Source of the DNA: JBALVT01 sp965262875
GTDB lineage: Bacteria; Pseudomonadota; Gammaproteobacteria; Pseudomonadales; Halieaceae
NCBI GenBank assembly: GCA_965262875.1
Contig: OZ253569.1
Coordinates: forward strand, 4,836,001-4,900,000
Direction of reading: 5' to 3'
Length of the DNA: 64,000 nucleotides
Part shown: in pieces, positions 44,001 to 52,528 of the stretch
Numbering within the stretch: the first letter of the stretch is position 1
Layout: each line of letters begins with the position of its first letter
The notes under the pieces: model-generated
Database searches by the model: none
What the model saw: only the letters and a program-made list of their open reading frames with translations
What the model was told of the DNA's origin: nothing
Translations under genes and position numbers: made by a program

Positions 44001-45404
44001 TTAACCCGCCAAACGGGGTAGCCACAGCACGATTGAGGGAAAAGCCACCAGCAAAGCGATGGTCACACCGTCAGCGATAAAGAACGGAGTGACACCCTTG
44101 AATACGTCCTGCACACTCAAGTCATCACGCACACCTGCCACCACAAAACAGTTCAACCCTATGGGGGGTGTTATAAGGCAGAACTCCGCCATTTTGACCA
44201 CCAATATCCCAAACCAGATCCCCGCGAACGGGCCACTCATGCCAAAGGCACTGTCGGCGGCGGAAACAAATTCACCGCCGTTTAACGCCATGACAGCAGG
44301 ATAGGTAATCGGCAGGGTCAACAACAACATTCCGATGGCATCCATAAACATGCCCAGCACCGCATAAGCCAGCAGGATCAACACAAGCGTCAGCATCGGG
44401 CTTTGATCCAGCGATGTGATCCACTCGGAAAACGCCTGCGGCAGATTGGCAAAGCCCAAAAAGCGTACATAAATCAAAACACCCCAGATGATGGTAAAGA
44501 TCATCACTGCCAGTTTGGCCGTTTCCATCAGCGCATCTTTTAACTGCGTCCAGCGCATGCCCTTATAGACCGCCATGCAAAACACAACAAAAGCACCAAT
44601 GGCACCGCCTTCGGTAGGTGTACCCCAAGCGTCTCCGCCAAACGGGTTGTAGACAAACAGGATGATCACCGCGATCACTATAAAAATAGGGGCCGCAGGT
44701 GGCAAAGACACAAAGCGTTCTTTCCATGTGTACCCCGTTACAGGGGGGCCAAGGTTTTTATTAATCAACGCCATACCAACAATCAATGTTGCATAGACCA
44801 ATGCGGAAAACGCACCGGGCACAAAGCCTGCAAGCAACAACTTGCCCACATCCTGTTCCACGATAATCGCATAGATCACCAAAATGGCAGAGGGCGGAAT
44901 GAGTGACGCCAAGGTTCCCGCTGCCGCCACAACACCCGCCGCGAAGCGTTTGTCATAACCGATCTTCAACATCTCGGGGATTGCAATACGCGCGAACACA
45001 GCAGCGGTCGCAACAGACGCCCCTGAAACGGCCGCAAAACCTGCCGTGGCAAATATCGTCGCTACTGCCAAACCGCCCGGCAACCATGCTACCCAGCGTT
45101 TTGCTGCCTCAAACAGGGCCTTGGTCAGCCCCGCATAATAGGCCAGATACCCGATCAGAATAAATGTCGGGATCAACGACAGTGCTTGTGATGACACTTT
45201 TGAATGTGGTACCTGCCCCGCTGTTTTAGCCGCAATCGTCAATGCCTTCATAAACTTGTCAGGCGCATAGCCGAACTTTGCCCAGAAAATCCAGATCAAC
45301 CCGACAAGGCCTGCCATCGCGGCAGCAAAAGCCACACGCATCCCCAACACAACAAGTACAAGCATTCCTGCACTTACGACAATTCCAATATCAATAGGTT
45401 CCAT
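44001..45404 (-). CDS. dctM: TRAP transporter large permease
   Basis: The protein has 467 residues with about 12 membrane segments. DctM signatures include GASVATAAVFARIAIPEML, AAGTLASLIPPSAILVIYAI, FVPGAFSALVYA and PPIGLNCFVVAGV near the end. It forms the transport channel that uses the sodium gradient. It follows dctQ by 14 bases in a dctPQM operon. Confidence 0.94.
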   Translation of the reverse strand: MEPIDIGIVVSAGMLVLVVLGMRVAFAAAMAGLVGLIWIFWAKFGYAPDKFMKALTIAAKTAGQVPHSKVSSQALSLIPTFILIGYLAYYAGLTKALFEAAKRWVAWLPGGLAVATIFATAGFAAVSGASVATAAVFARIAIPEMLKIGYDKRFAAGVVAAAGTLASLIPPSAILVIYAIIVEQDVGKLLLAGFVPGAFSALVYATLIVGMALINKNLGPPVTGYTWKERFVSLPPAAPIFIVIAVIILFVYNPFGGDAWGTPTEGGAIGAFVVFCMAVYKGMRWTQLKDALMETAKLAVMIFTIIWGVLIYVRFLGFANLPQAFSEWITSLDQSPMLTLVLILLAYAVLGMFMDAIGMLLLTLPITYPAVMALNGGEFVSAADSAFGMSGPFAGIWFGILVVKMAEFCLITPPIGLNCFVVAGVRDDLSVQDVFKGVTPFFIADGVTIALLVAFPSIVLWLPRLAG

Positions 45405-45418
45405 GATTTATAACCTTG

Positions 45419-46042
45419 TTAACCCGACACGTGACCGGCTTCTCTCAACGCTTGCTCGGCTGCCGTTTCAATAATCGGCACCGCAACAGGAGAGGTTTCA
45501 TTTTGGATGAATGCACGGCCATAAGCGACCAGTTGCAACGCAAATCTTAAACATAAAGTGCCAAAAGCAATCGGGGCCAACAGCTTTGCAGGCCAAAGCG
45601 GCAACGCGATATCCATAGAGCTGTCACGGCTCCACAATGGCGCGCCAAAATCAAAGCTACGCCCAAAATGCGCCCATGCCCCCCAAGTGATCAGGATCAT
45701 CACAATCAACATCAAGAACACTGTAATAAATTCAGCGGCCCATAAAGCACGGCCCTTTAAAGCCCCGACAACAATATCCATCCGGATATGTCCACCGTCA
45801 CGCTGGGTATATGCCACCCCCATAAATGCGATCAAGGGCATGGCTTGCTCAATCCAATCCACATAACCTGGCAGTGGTTGATTGATTGTATGGCGCCCGG
45901 TGACAGACACCACCGCCAAAACCATCAGTGAAAATACCGCCAGGCCACTCAACAATGCCAGCCAACCTTCAAAGCGATAAAACTTGCGGTCAAGCCTGCT
46001 TAGTAAACTGTCATCTTGAAGAACCGAAGATTTCCCGGCCAT
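45419..46042 (-). CDS. dctQ: TRAP transporter small permease
   Basis: The protein has 207 residues with four membrane segments. VTGRHTINQPLPGYVDWIEQ and MGVAYTQRDGGHIRMDIV are the conserved DctQ region. It pairs with DctM in the inner membrane. It lies between dctP (70 bases upstream) and dctM. Confidence 0.92.
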   Translation of the reverse strand: MAGKSSVLQDDSLLSRLDRKFYRFEGWLALLSGLAVFSLMVLAVVSVTGRHTINQPLPGYVDWIEQAMPLIAFMGVAYTQRDGGHIRMDIVVGALKGRALWAAEFITVFLMLIVMILITWGAWAHFGRSFDFGAPLWSRDSSMDIALPLWPAKLLAPIAFGTLCLRFALQLVAYGRAFIQNETSPVAVPIIETAAEQALREAGHVSG

Positions 46043-46112
46043 AACACGCCCCCTTTAAAAAAGGTTGCCGCGCAATGCCGCGCGACAACCGTTATCAATC
46101 AAACAAACTGGC

Positions 46113-47117
46113 TTATTTGCCAACCATGCCTGTTACCAAGTCATACAGCTCTTGCGCCGGTAGACCTTTGGCATTCATGTCAGAAATCCAGGCCGCAGCC
46201 GCAGGGCCTGCAACCGCATCTTTAAACGCTGCCAATTCCGCACCTTCATAAGTCACAGAAACAATACCTTTTTCAGTAAGCTTAGGCCCCCATGCATCCA
46301 TTGTTTTACCGTTATATGCACCGATGTAGTGATCCAGGCTTTCGTCGATAGAACCCAGCAATGCGGCGCGGTGCTCATCAGACAGCGCGTTCAGCGCATC
46401 TGTGTTTGCCACAACAGGGCAGTTCACTGTGCCGGGGTTCAGGTTAGTCGTCCACCATTTGCCGGTTTCAACCGTGCCATATGACATGTGCGCGTGCGGC
46501 GCAAAAGCCACCGCTTTAACAACGCCACTGTCCAGTGCTTGGCGCACTTCTGTGGCTGTCATAGACGTTGGCACTGCACCAACGGCACCCATTGCTTTAC
46601 CAACACCGCCCGTTGCACGCACGGCCATGCCTTTAAAGTCGGCCAAGGTTTTAGGCGCATCGCCCACACCCACCAGGTTATATTGCGGCAAGGGGGACGG
46701 CATCAGCAATGTTGCATTCCAGCGGGCCAGATCGGCCACAACCGCTGGGTGCTTGTAAACTGCTTGGCTGATTTTGCGTTCTTCTTCCAGTGAAGACACG
46801 CCCAGGAACGGCAATTCCAGAACGGTGATAGACGGGTTCTTGTCGCGGTGATAACCGGCACAGAACTGCGCTATTTCAAACGCACCTATAGAAATGCCGT
46901 CAAGGTTTTCTTTATTCTTCGACAGGCCACCATAAGAAATGTTCAGCGTGAAATCACCATTGGTTTTTGCCGAAACCAGTTCAGCCATTTTTTCAACATG
47001 CTCGGTAAACGCCCGGCGTTTACCCCAAAGCGACACGTTCCATTCAACGGCCAAAGCTTCACCTGCAAATGCAGTTGCCACTGTCGCCATTGCGATCATT
47101 TTAAAATTAAATTTCAT
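46113..47117 (-). CDS. dctP: TRAP transporter periplasmic substrate-binding protein
   Basis: The protein has 334 residues with a Sec signal ending near EALAVEWNV (residue 24). The DctP fold shows GISIGAFEIAQFCAGYHRDK, KGMAVRATGGVGKAM with the Arg that usually holds a carboxylate, and the VGDAPKTLADF strap. It delivers an organic acid to DctQM. The ligand is not evident. Confidence 0.92.
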   Translation of the reverse strand: MKFNFKMIAMATVATAFAGEALAVEWNVSLWGKRRAFTEHVEKMAELVSAKTNGDFTLNISYGGLSKNKENLDGISIGAFEIAQFCAGYHRDKNPSITVLELPFLGVSSLEEERKISQAVYKHPAVVADLARWNATLLMPSPLPQYNLVGVGDAPKTLADFKGMAVRATGGVGKAMGAVGAVPTSMTATEVRQALDSGVVKAVAFAPHAHMSYGTVETGKWWTTNLNPGTVNCPVVANTDALNALSDEHRAALLGSIDESLDHYIGAYNGKTMDAWGPKLTEKGIVSVTYEGAELAAFKDAVAGPAAAAWISDMNAKGLPAQELYDLVTGMVGK

Positions 47118-47235
47118 ATTTTCCTCCCACGGAAATCAATACAATCCCCAAGGGGGGAATCGACCCATAGGCACAGGCTACACCATGTGTGCCTGTCTTG
47201 AGTATGAGTTTTTTTGTAAATTCAAAGCACCCTGC

Positions 47236-47252
47236 CCTGCGGATTTCCGCAG
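47236..47252. terminator. Possible stem-loop between the dctD remnant and dctP
   Basis: CTGCGGA and TCCGCAG pair around TT just after the dctD fragment's stop on the minus strand. No T run follows directly, so it may be only a weak terminator. Confidence 0.4.
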
Positions 47253-47259
47253 CCTACAC

Positions 47260-47456
47260 TTAAAGCAGTTTTTCTTTGTCTAGCCCCAGCTTGACGATTT
47301 TCTCATTCAATGTTCGCCGCCCGATGCCCAAAGCCTCTGCCGTATCATCCATCCGCCCACGATGCGCTTGCAGCGCGCGCCCGATCAGCTGCTTTTCAAA
47401 CGCAGCCACTGCCCCGCGCAGGTTTTCAGGCATATCATCACTGAGTAGAAAAAATT
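47260..47456 (-). pseudogene. DctD-type sigma-54 response regulator, C-terminal remnant
   Basis: The frame ends at TAA 47260-47262 and reads MPENLRGAVAAFEKQLIGRA, then a Fis-type HTH (DDTAEALGIGRRTLNEKIVK). This is the DNA-binding end of a DctD/NtrC-like regulator. The receiver and AAA+ domains are missing; homology stops near 47435. It sits upstream of dctP as regulators of TRAP operons often do, so the transporter has lost this regulator here. Confidence 0.78.
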
Positions 47457-47639
47457 GAGATTGCCTATAGCTTTTCCATGCAGAGAAAACATATGCGCTT
47501 TGTGAATCTGGAGGGCTACCAGCCAGGGCCCTTTAGCCCCAAGAAACCTTCCGATATGAACTACCCTGATTTTCCAGATGCGGTCTATCCCGGCGCCGTC
47601 ACACACCCGATAACAGGTGCAAAGGTACTGGGGTGTTGA
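47445..47639 (+). pseudogene. Unidentified C-terminal gene fragment
   Basis: An open frame from 47445 reads VEKIEIAYSFSMQRKHMRFV, continues with NLEGYQPGPFSPKKPSDMNY, and stops at 47639. The composition is protein-like and Pro/Gly-rich. The ATG at 47478 gives 53 residues. It abuts the dctD break, so two truncated genes meet here. I do not recognise the family. Confidence 0.4.
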
Positions 47640-47809
47640 ATTGCACTGTAATTTGACCCAGAGTTTGCATTGATTCAGGTACCACCCATCTGGTGATAAC
47701 TGGTTATAAAATCGAAGCTTCCCAGAATTTTGGTGGGTCAATCCGGCATACAAATATCTGCTTCATTTGGATCAATATTGAATGCAAATTGACACCCATG
47801 ACAACCTCC
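47640..47809. other. Spacer with IS-end-like sequence
   Basis: TTGCACTGTAATTTGACCCA at 47641-47660 and TGCAAATTGACACCCA at 47782-47797 resemble each other and could be ends of a lost insertion sequence. No gene is seen. Confidence 0.3.
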
Positions 47810-48028
47810 TTATTGAATGCCGGCCATTAGGGCGGCTGTGGCGGTGGGGCGTGCCATATCTTTCTCAATGCGCTCCCACACATAGAGGATCTTGCGGCCG
47901 CCGAATGGGCGGATATAGTGAATGCCTTCTAGAAGGACAGAGTCCTTGAGGCGGTTGCGGATTGTCCTGGCGTCGTATTTGATACGGCCAGATAATTCGG
48001 CAGTAGTGAGATAAGTAAGTGTGTCCAT
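47810..48028 (-). CDS. Excisionase/AlpA-like DNA-binding protein
   Basis: The protein has 72 residues: YLTTAELSGRIKYDARTIRN is a MerR/AlpA-type winged helix and the rest is short. Such proteins act as excisionases or activators of integrase genes in tRNA-linked elements. tRNA-Met is 0.4 kb away, but no integrase gene is present in the window. Confidence 0.6.
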   Translation of the reverse strand: MDTLTYLTTAELSGRIKYDARTIRNRLKDSVLLEGIHYIRPFGGRKILYVWERIEKDMARPTATAALMAGIQ

Positions 48029-48470
48029 AATTCGCTCCTAGCGATCGGGTGATCGTTCGAGCCCCATGCCCTGTTGATCACCTTATGGAACTAACATGTC
48101 ATGGATTTGGAAAAGCGTTTTACTGGAGGGAAACGAGCGATTTTGGAGAATTGTACGGAGAGGGAGTGATTGAAAAGTTCGCTTTCCCACCCAATTAATC
48201 CTCCGAAAAATTCGGGCCGCAGGCCTGGATTCTTCGTGCGCGAGGTGGGAAATTTTGTTCAGCAGAAAAGTGGGAGCGGTGTTTGCCTAGGGGAAACAGA
48301 GTTGCGAAAAGTAGAGGTCAAAAGTCGGACAGAAGGGGTTGGGCGCAGGGTGGGCCCAATATGGGCCCCATTTGGGCCCCGGCGGAAATTGGCCAAAAAA
48401 CGACCAACTTTACGCAATCGAAAAACTGCGCTAAGCTAATGAAATATAAGAGAAAAGTGCTTGAAATAAG
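48029..48470. other. Intergenic region next to tRNA-Met
   Basis: No convincing gene. TGGGCCC occurs three times at an 11-base period (48351, 48362, 48373). The region is purine-rich on the plus strand. It might be what remains of an integration region. Confidence 0.45.
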
Positions 48471-48547
48471 TGGTAGCTACGGGTGGACTTGAACCACCGA
48501 CCCCAGCATTATGAATGCTGTGCTCTAACCAGCTGAGCTACGTAGCC
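48471..48547 (-). tRNA. tRNA-Met (CAT), elongator type
   Basis: The minus strand folds as a cloverleaf: acceptor GGCTACG, D arm GCTCAGCTGGTTAGAGC, anticodon stem CAGCATTCATAATGCTG with CAT, and a T arm GGTGGTTCAAGTCCACC, ending in encoded CCA. The sequence is close to the E. coli elongator tRNA-Met. The first pair is G-U rather than the usual G-C. Confidence 0.93.
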
Positions 48548-48702
48548 ATAAACAGTCGGGACTTGCTGTCCCTGAAGAGGCGCGCATTTTCGCGATTTTG
48601 CCTTGCCAAGTCAAGCCCTGCCGGGGGCTCAGGGTATTGATAGTATTCATTTTTTCCAGCCTTGTGTATTCTCCCTCACAAAGCCAGTTAACAGGGATTC
48701 CC

Positions 48703-49849
48703 GTGACCGATTTTACCCTCTGGGGCGTTATCGCCTCTCCCTATCTGCTGAAAATGCAGTCTATTTTGGATTTCGCCGAACACGACTGGCGGCGTTGGCC
48801 GGATCAAGCGCCATGGCCCGCGGGGTTGAAAATGGCGTGGCGTTTGAACAAGGCGCGCAAGCTTGGGGCCATTAAGCGATTTCCCGAGCGGATAGCGGGC
48901 TTGGATGAGTACCCAACTGTACCCTTTTATACGGCCGATGGCGCAGAGCTCTTCTACGACTCTAGCGGGCTGGCCCTGCACCTGGATAAACATACCGATA
49001 GGCATGAGGGCACCGCTGGTTCCGGCTCATGCTGCGCAAGGCTTCATCTGCAGATTGATCGACGAGGCCTTCGATGAGTTTGGCCTGTACATGGTCCATC
49101 ACAATCGCTGGGTGACCTCCGCAAAAACCAACAAGATGGGGATTGTTACCGGCAAAGAGATGGGTAAATTGCTTCCTATAGGCATCGGCAAGCTAGTTGC
49201 TCGGAGTATGCCGCGACGGCAGGTGCGTCGCTGTCCCTACTTGTTCAGCGTCGCCCCGGAGGGTTTTGAGGCCGGCGTGAGTGATGTTCTTACTCCGCCA
49301 TCTAAAGAAGGCTTTCCCGCCACACATGATTTGTTGGATAGCTCCTGGCGGAATTATCTGGCCGCCATGGAAGCGCTGTTGACGGAGCAACCGTATTTAC
49401 TGGGCGATCGGTTTACCCTGGCCGATGCCAGTGCTTACGGTCAGTTGAGTATGAATTTGATTGATGGAGCGGCGGCGGATTTAATGCAGGAGCTGGCGCC
49501 CACCACCTTCAACTGGCTTTGCGGAATCAGGGATGGTGCGCCCATTGGTAGCCGAGGAGAACTTTATCTCAGTGATCACCTGACGGCGTTGTTGGACGCA
49601 ATTTCGGAAACGTTTGTACCGCTGATGCAACAAAATAATGCCGCCTACAAAGATGCTGTGGTGGCGGGGGAGTCCCTGTTTAACGAGGCTGCTTTTGATC
49701 AGGGTAGGGCCTTGTATTCTGGCCAGCTCATGGGCCACGAATTTCGCGCCGTAGTAAAGAGCTTTCAAATACCGGTTTGGAACGATCTGTGTTCTAGCTG
49801 GACCGCGCTAGATGATGCAGCGCGCGAGGGGGCTTACACGGCAATTTAG
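48703..49849 (+). pseudogene. Glutathione S-transferase-like gene with a one-base insertion
   Basis: The start is GTG at 48703 behind AGGGA. The first frame (VTDFTLWGVIASPYLLKMQS, then YPTVPFYTADGAELFYDSSG) is a thioredoxin-fold GST N-terminus. At 49008-49010 (GGG) the frame shifts and continues APLVPAHAAQGFICRLIDEA to an all-helical C-terminal domain (YLLGDRFTLADASAYGQLSM) ending at 49849. Deleting one G restores a protein of about 381 residues, longer than classic GSTs. It may be a sequencing error. Confidence 0.78.
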
Positions 49850-49897
49850 CTGCCTAAATAGCGGGGTTTTCCAAGAGTAATTCTCTATGTGCCGGGA

Positions 49898-50027
49898 CTA
49901 TTGAGAATCTCGAAGTTTCACCATGCCACCCATGATTCCCACATAGGCGCTGCCATCCGGGGCGATGGTAATCGAATCGTAGTGGTTATTGAACAGCCAG
50001 CCTGTGCCGGTGAGTTGTTTGTAGACC
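49898..50027 (-). pseudogene. C-terminal end of the beta-propeller-like gene split by IS66
   Basis: The frame reads VYKQLTGTGWLFNNHYDSIT, then IAPDGSAYVGIMGGMVKLRD and stops at 49898-49900. It joins in frame to the product encoded at 52529-53912 when the IS66 element and one target copy are removed. Confidence 0.85.
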
Positions 50028-50099
50028 GTAAGCGCACTTAAATCGACCCTATTGATTTTGTCTGCGAGCCGCTAGACAGTAGATCGCTTTACTTCGCCG

Positions 50100-51779
50100 T
50101 TACTCTTCGATTTCCATGTTCCAGGGCAGTAATGCTTCAAGCTTCTCCACCGTATCTGCCGCCGCAATGTGCGCCAGCACATGCTGGAGGTAAGCATAAG
50201 GTTCCAGGCCGTTCGCCTTTGCCGATTCCACTAAACTATAACAGGTCGCACTGGCTCGGGCCCCGCGGGAGGTATCTGCGAATAGCCAGGCGCGCCGACC
50301 AACCGCAAAGGGCCTGATCGCATTCTCAGCCAGCGCATTGCTGATATTCAACTGGCCGTCCTCGCAATAGCCAATCAGGTACTCCCATTGGTTCAGTGTG
50401 TACGTTATGGCCTTGTGGGTCAGGCTATCTTTGGGCACCCGGCTGACGTTCTTCTCCAGCCATGGCTTCAGGTCCTCGAGAATCGGCACGCTGAGTGACT
50501 GCCTTGCCTGTTTTTTCTTGTCGTGCTCCAGATCCTTGATCGATTTCTCTATCGCATACAGCCTTCGTATTTTACTGAGTGCAACGTCAGCCTTGGTGGG
50601 TTGCCCCACTTTCTTTTGGGTGCTCCTGGTTTCCGCCGCCCGGCTGGCTTCAACGAACTTGCGCCGGGCATGGTCAAAGCATCCAATTCGGGTAATGCCC
50701 GCTATCCGGCACACCTTGCTGTAACCGGAATAGCCGTCGGCCTGCAACACACCACTAAATCCATCCAGCAGGCGTTCAGCCACCGCGCCAGCACGTGAGG
50801 GGTCGTATTCGAACAGCACTGATTGTTTATCCGGTGGGCCACCGCGTATCACCCACATCCATTTATCCGATTGGGCCGTTTTGCCCGTTTCCTTCAAGAC
50901 TTGTATGCGCGTCTCATCCGCCTGCAGGTAATTCCCCTCAAGCTGAACCTCCCGGATCAAGTTGATCAAGGGCTGGAATACATCCTGAAGCCGTACAATC
51001 CAGTGGGCCATGTTGGAGCGGCTGATATCACCGCCGTAACGCTTGAGCATCCCCTCCAGGCGGTATAGCGGTAGTCCATCGGCGTATTTGGAGGCAATGA
51101 TATAGGCCAGCAAGGATGGACTGGCAAAGCATTTCCCCAAGGGGTGGACGGGCCGCTGTGCGGCGACAATGACGTCTTCACCATGGTTATTGAATACCGC
51201 CTTTTCCTGCCAGTACTCCAGCACCTTGACCTGGGCGGGAATAAACTCCAGCTCCTCCTTGACCTTGGTGAAGAATGTTTTGGTGGCCCCATCCTTTTCC
51301 TCATCTGAAAGTGTGAGGTGGATCTGTACCCGTTGCAGCTTGTCGCTAAACCCGCGCTTTCTTTTCTTCTTTCGAGGCCGAACCCGGTCTTCTTCAGGCA
51401 GCTGCTCTTCGAGCTCACTCAGGGCGACTTCGATTTCAACCTCGTCGAACAAATCAGACTGAAACGCCAGTTTCTCACTACTGGCTCCGAATTTCTGTAC
51501 CGTGGCCAGGCGCAAGTATTCCTCGAGCAGGTCAATGCGTTTACCCTGTTCAAGGATGATGTGGTTTTTGTCGCCGAGGTGTTTCTGGTGAACCTCGTTT
51601 TTTTCTTCGAGAAGCAAACATTTATCTTCAAGAATCTGGTCTTTTACGGCGAGGGCAACAAGTAATTCAGCGACGGATAAGTTCTCGTAACACCCTTGTT
51701 TTTGTTGCTTTTTTATCGCCGATTGCATGGCGTAATTATAACATTCATGGCGACAAAAAGCTTTAAAATACAGACTCAT
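50100..51779 (-). CDS. tnpC: IS66 transposase TnpC
   Basis: The protein has up to 559 residues; the start may be the ATG at 51779 or the one at 51728. It has an N-terminal leucine-rich coiled segment, an IS66 zinc-binding-like region, and a DDE core with YLQADETRIQVL, LQADGYSGYSK and AENAIRPFAVGRRAWLFA. The frame is intact. Confidence 0.92.
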   Translation of the reverse strand: MSLYFKAFCRHECYNYAMQSAIKKQQKQGCYENLSVAELLVALAVKDQILEDKCLLLEEKNEVHQKHLGDKNHIILEQGKRIDLLEEYLRLATVQKFGASSEKLAFQSDLFDEVEIEVALSELEEQLPEEDRVRPRKKKRKRGFSDKLQRVQIHLTLSDEEKDGATKTFFTKVKEELEFIPAQVKVLEYWQEKAVFNNHGEDVIVAAQRPVHPLGKCFASPSLLAYIIASKYADGLPLYRLEGMLKRYGGDISRSNMAHWIVRLQDVFQPLINLIREVQLEGNYLQADETRIQVLKETGKTAQSDKWMWVIRGGPPDKQSVLFEYDPSRAGAVAERLLDGFSGVLQADGYSGYSKVCRIAGITRIGCFDHARRKFVEASRAAETRSTQKKVGQPTKADVALSKIRRLYAIEKSIKDLEHDKKKQARQSLSVPILEDLKPWLEKNVSRVPKDSLTHKAITYTLNQWEYLIGYCEDGQLNISNALAENAIRPFAVGRRAWLFADTSRGARASATCYSLVESAKANGLEPYAYLQHVLAHIAAADTVEKLEALLPWNMEIEE

Positions 51780-52130
51780 AATGCAATTTTTTATGCCCGG
51801 TCATCAGCATGATGTCGTACCCGTCGAGCAGCCAATTGATCTGTTGTCCTGTCAGTGAAACAACTTCATCACCACGGCGAGGCCAGCGGAATTTCTCCTC
51901 GGCAAGGGCCTTGTGTAGAGCACAAAGCCATTATCTTCCCAGTACAGGCACTTGATCTTGTTGCGCCGCCGGTTGGTGAAGGCGTACAGGCCGCCGTCGA
52001 AGGGATTGTGGCCCAGCTCTCGCTCAACGATGGCAGCCAGCCCTGCACTGGCTTTTCTAAAGTCTACTGGGTCCCGGTACAGGTAGATCCGCGACATGTC
52101 ATCGGCCGGACGGAAATAGCGAGTAGTCAC
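51763..52130 (-). pseudogene. tnpB: IS66 TnpB with a single-base frameshift
   Basis: The first frame runs from 52130 (MSRIYLYRDPVDFRKASAGL) to GFVLY and then stops early at 51852. The family ending AEEKFRWPRRGDEVVSLTGQ and DGYDIMLMTGHKKLHYES is read in another frame to 51763. One base is missing near 51910-51916. IS66 needs TnpB, so this copy may be immobile unless the shift is an assembly error. Confidence 0.8.
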
Positions 52131-52447
52131 AGCTGCTCCAGTAGCTGGCGCACCACCGGCACGTTATCGGCACAGATACCTCGCACAATGAATCCGTTGG
52201 GCAGTGACAAGGTTAGCCCCCGATCGGCGTCAGGTCTGACACTCACTGCGGCAAAGCCACCTTGGTCTTGTTTTATAGAAGACACACGGATGGTATCGTC
52301 AAACTTCCGACGCCAGTACACAAGGCGATGGTAAGTCAGGTGATTGTGTTTGCAAAACCGGGTCTGGGACAAGCCCGACAGTTTCCAGGTTTGTATTTGC
52401 TGCTTCCAGTCAATACCTTGTGGCTGGGGCTGAGTGATATCGTTCAT
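52127..52447 (-). CDS. tnpA: IS66 accessory protein TnpA
   Basis: The protein has 106 residues. IDWKQQIQTWKLSGLSQTRF with CKHNHLTYHRLVYWRRKF is the helix-turn-helix of IS66 TnpA. The stop overlaps the tnpB start as ATGA. Confidence 0.9.
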   Translation of the reverse strand: MNDITQPQPQGIDWKQQIQTWKLSGLSQTRFCKHNHLTYHRLVYWRRKFDDTIRVSSIKQDQGGFAAVSVRPDADRGLTLSLPNGFIVRGICADNVPVVRQLLEQL

Positions 52448-52528
52448 GATTTGCTCCTGTGTGGTTATCAGGAGAAAGTCTGGCGGGAACTCTTACAAAA
52501 AAATAGGTGCTGATTTAGGGGCGCTTAC

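Larger units (their letters stand above)
50028..52528 (-). mobile_element. IS66-family insertion sequence
   Basis: The ends carry the IS66 signature GTAAGCG at 50028 and its complement CGCTTAC at 52522-52528. GTAGACC flanks both sides (50021-50027 and 52530-52536), an 8-base target duplication with one mismatch. The 2501-bp element holds tnpA, tnpB and tnpC on the minus strand and interrupts a chromosomal gene. Confidence 0.93.

Noticed and set aside
48351..48379. Three TGGGCCC boxes as integrase arm sites or iterons
   Set aside because: Only three short copies, no integrase or replication gene nearby, and GC-rich palindromes of this kind are common.
48283..48492. Small plus-strand frames before tRNA-Met
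   Set aside because: Arg/Pro-rich low-complexity products with no ribosome site; one runs into the tRNA gene.
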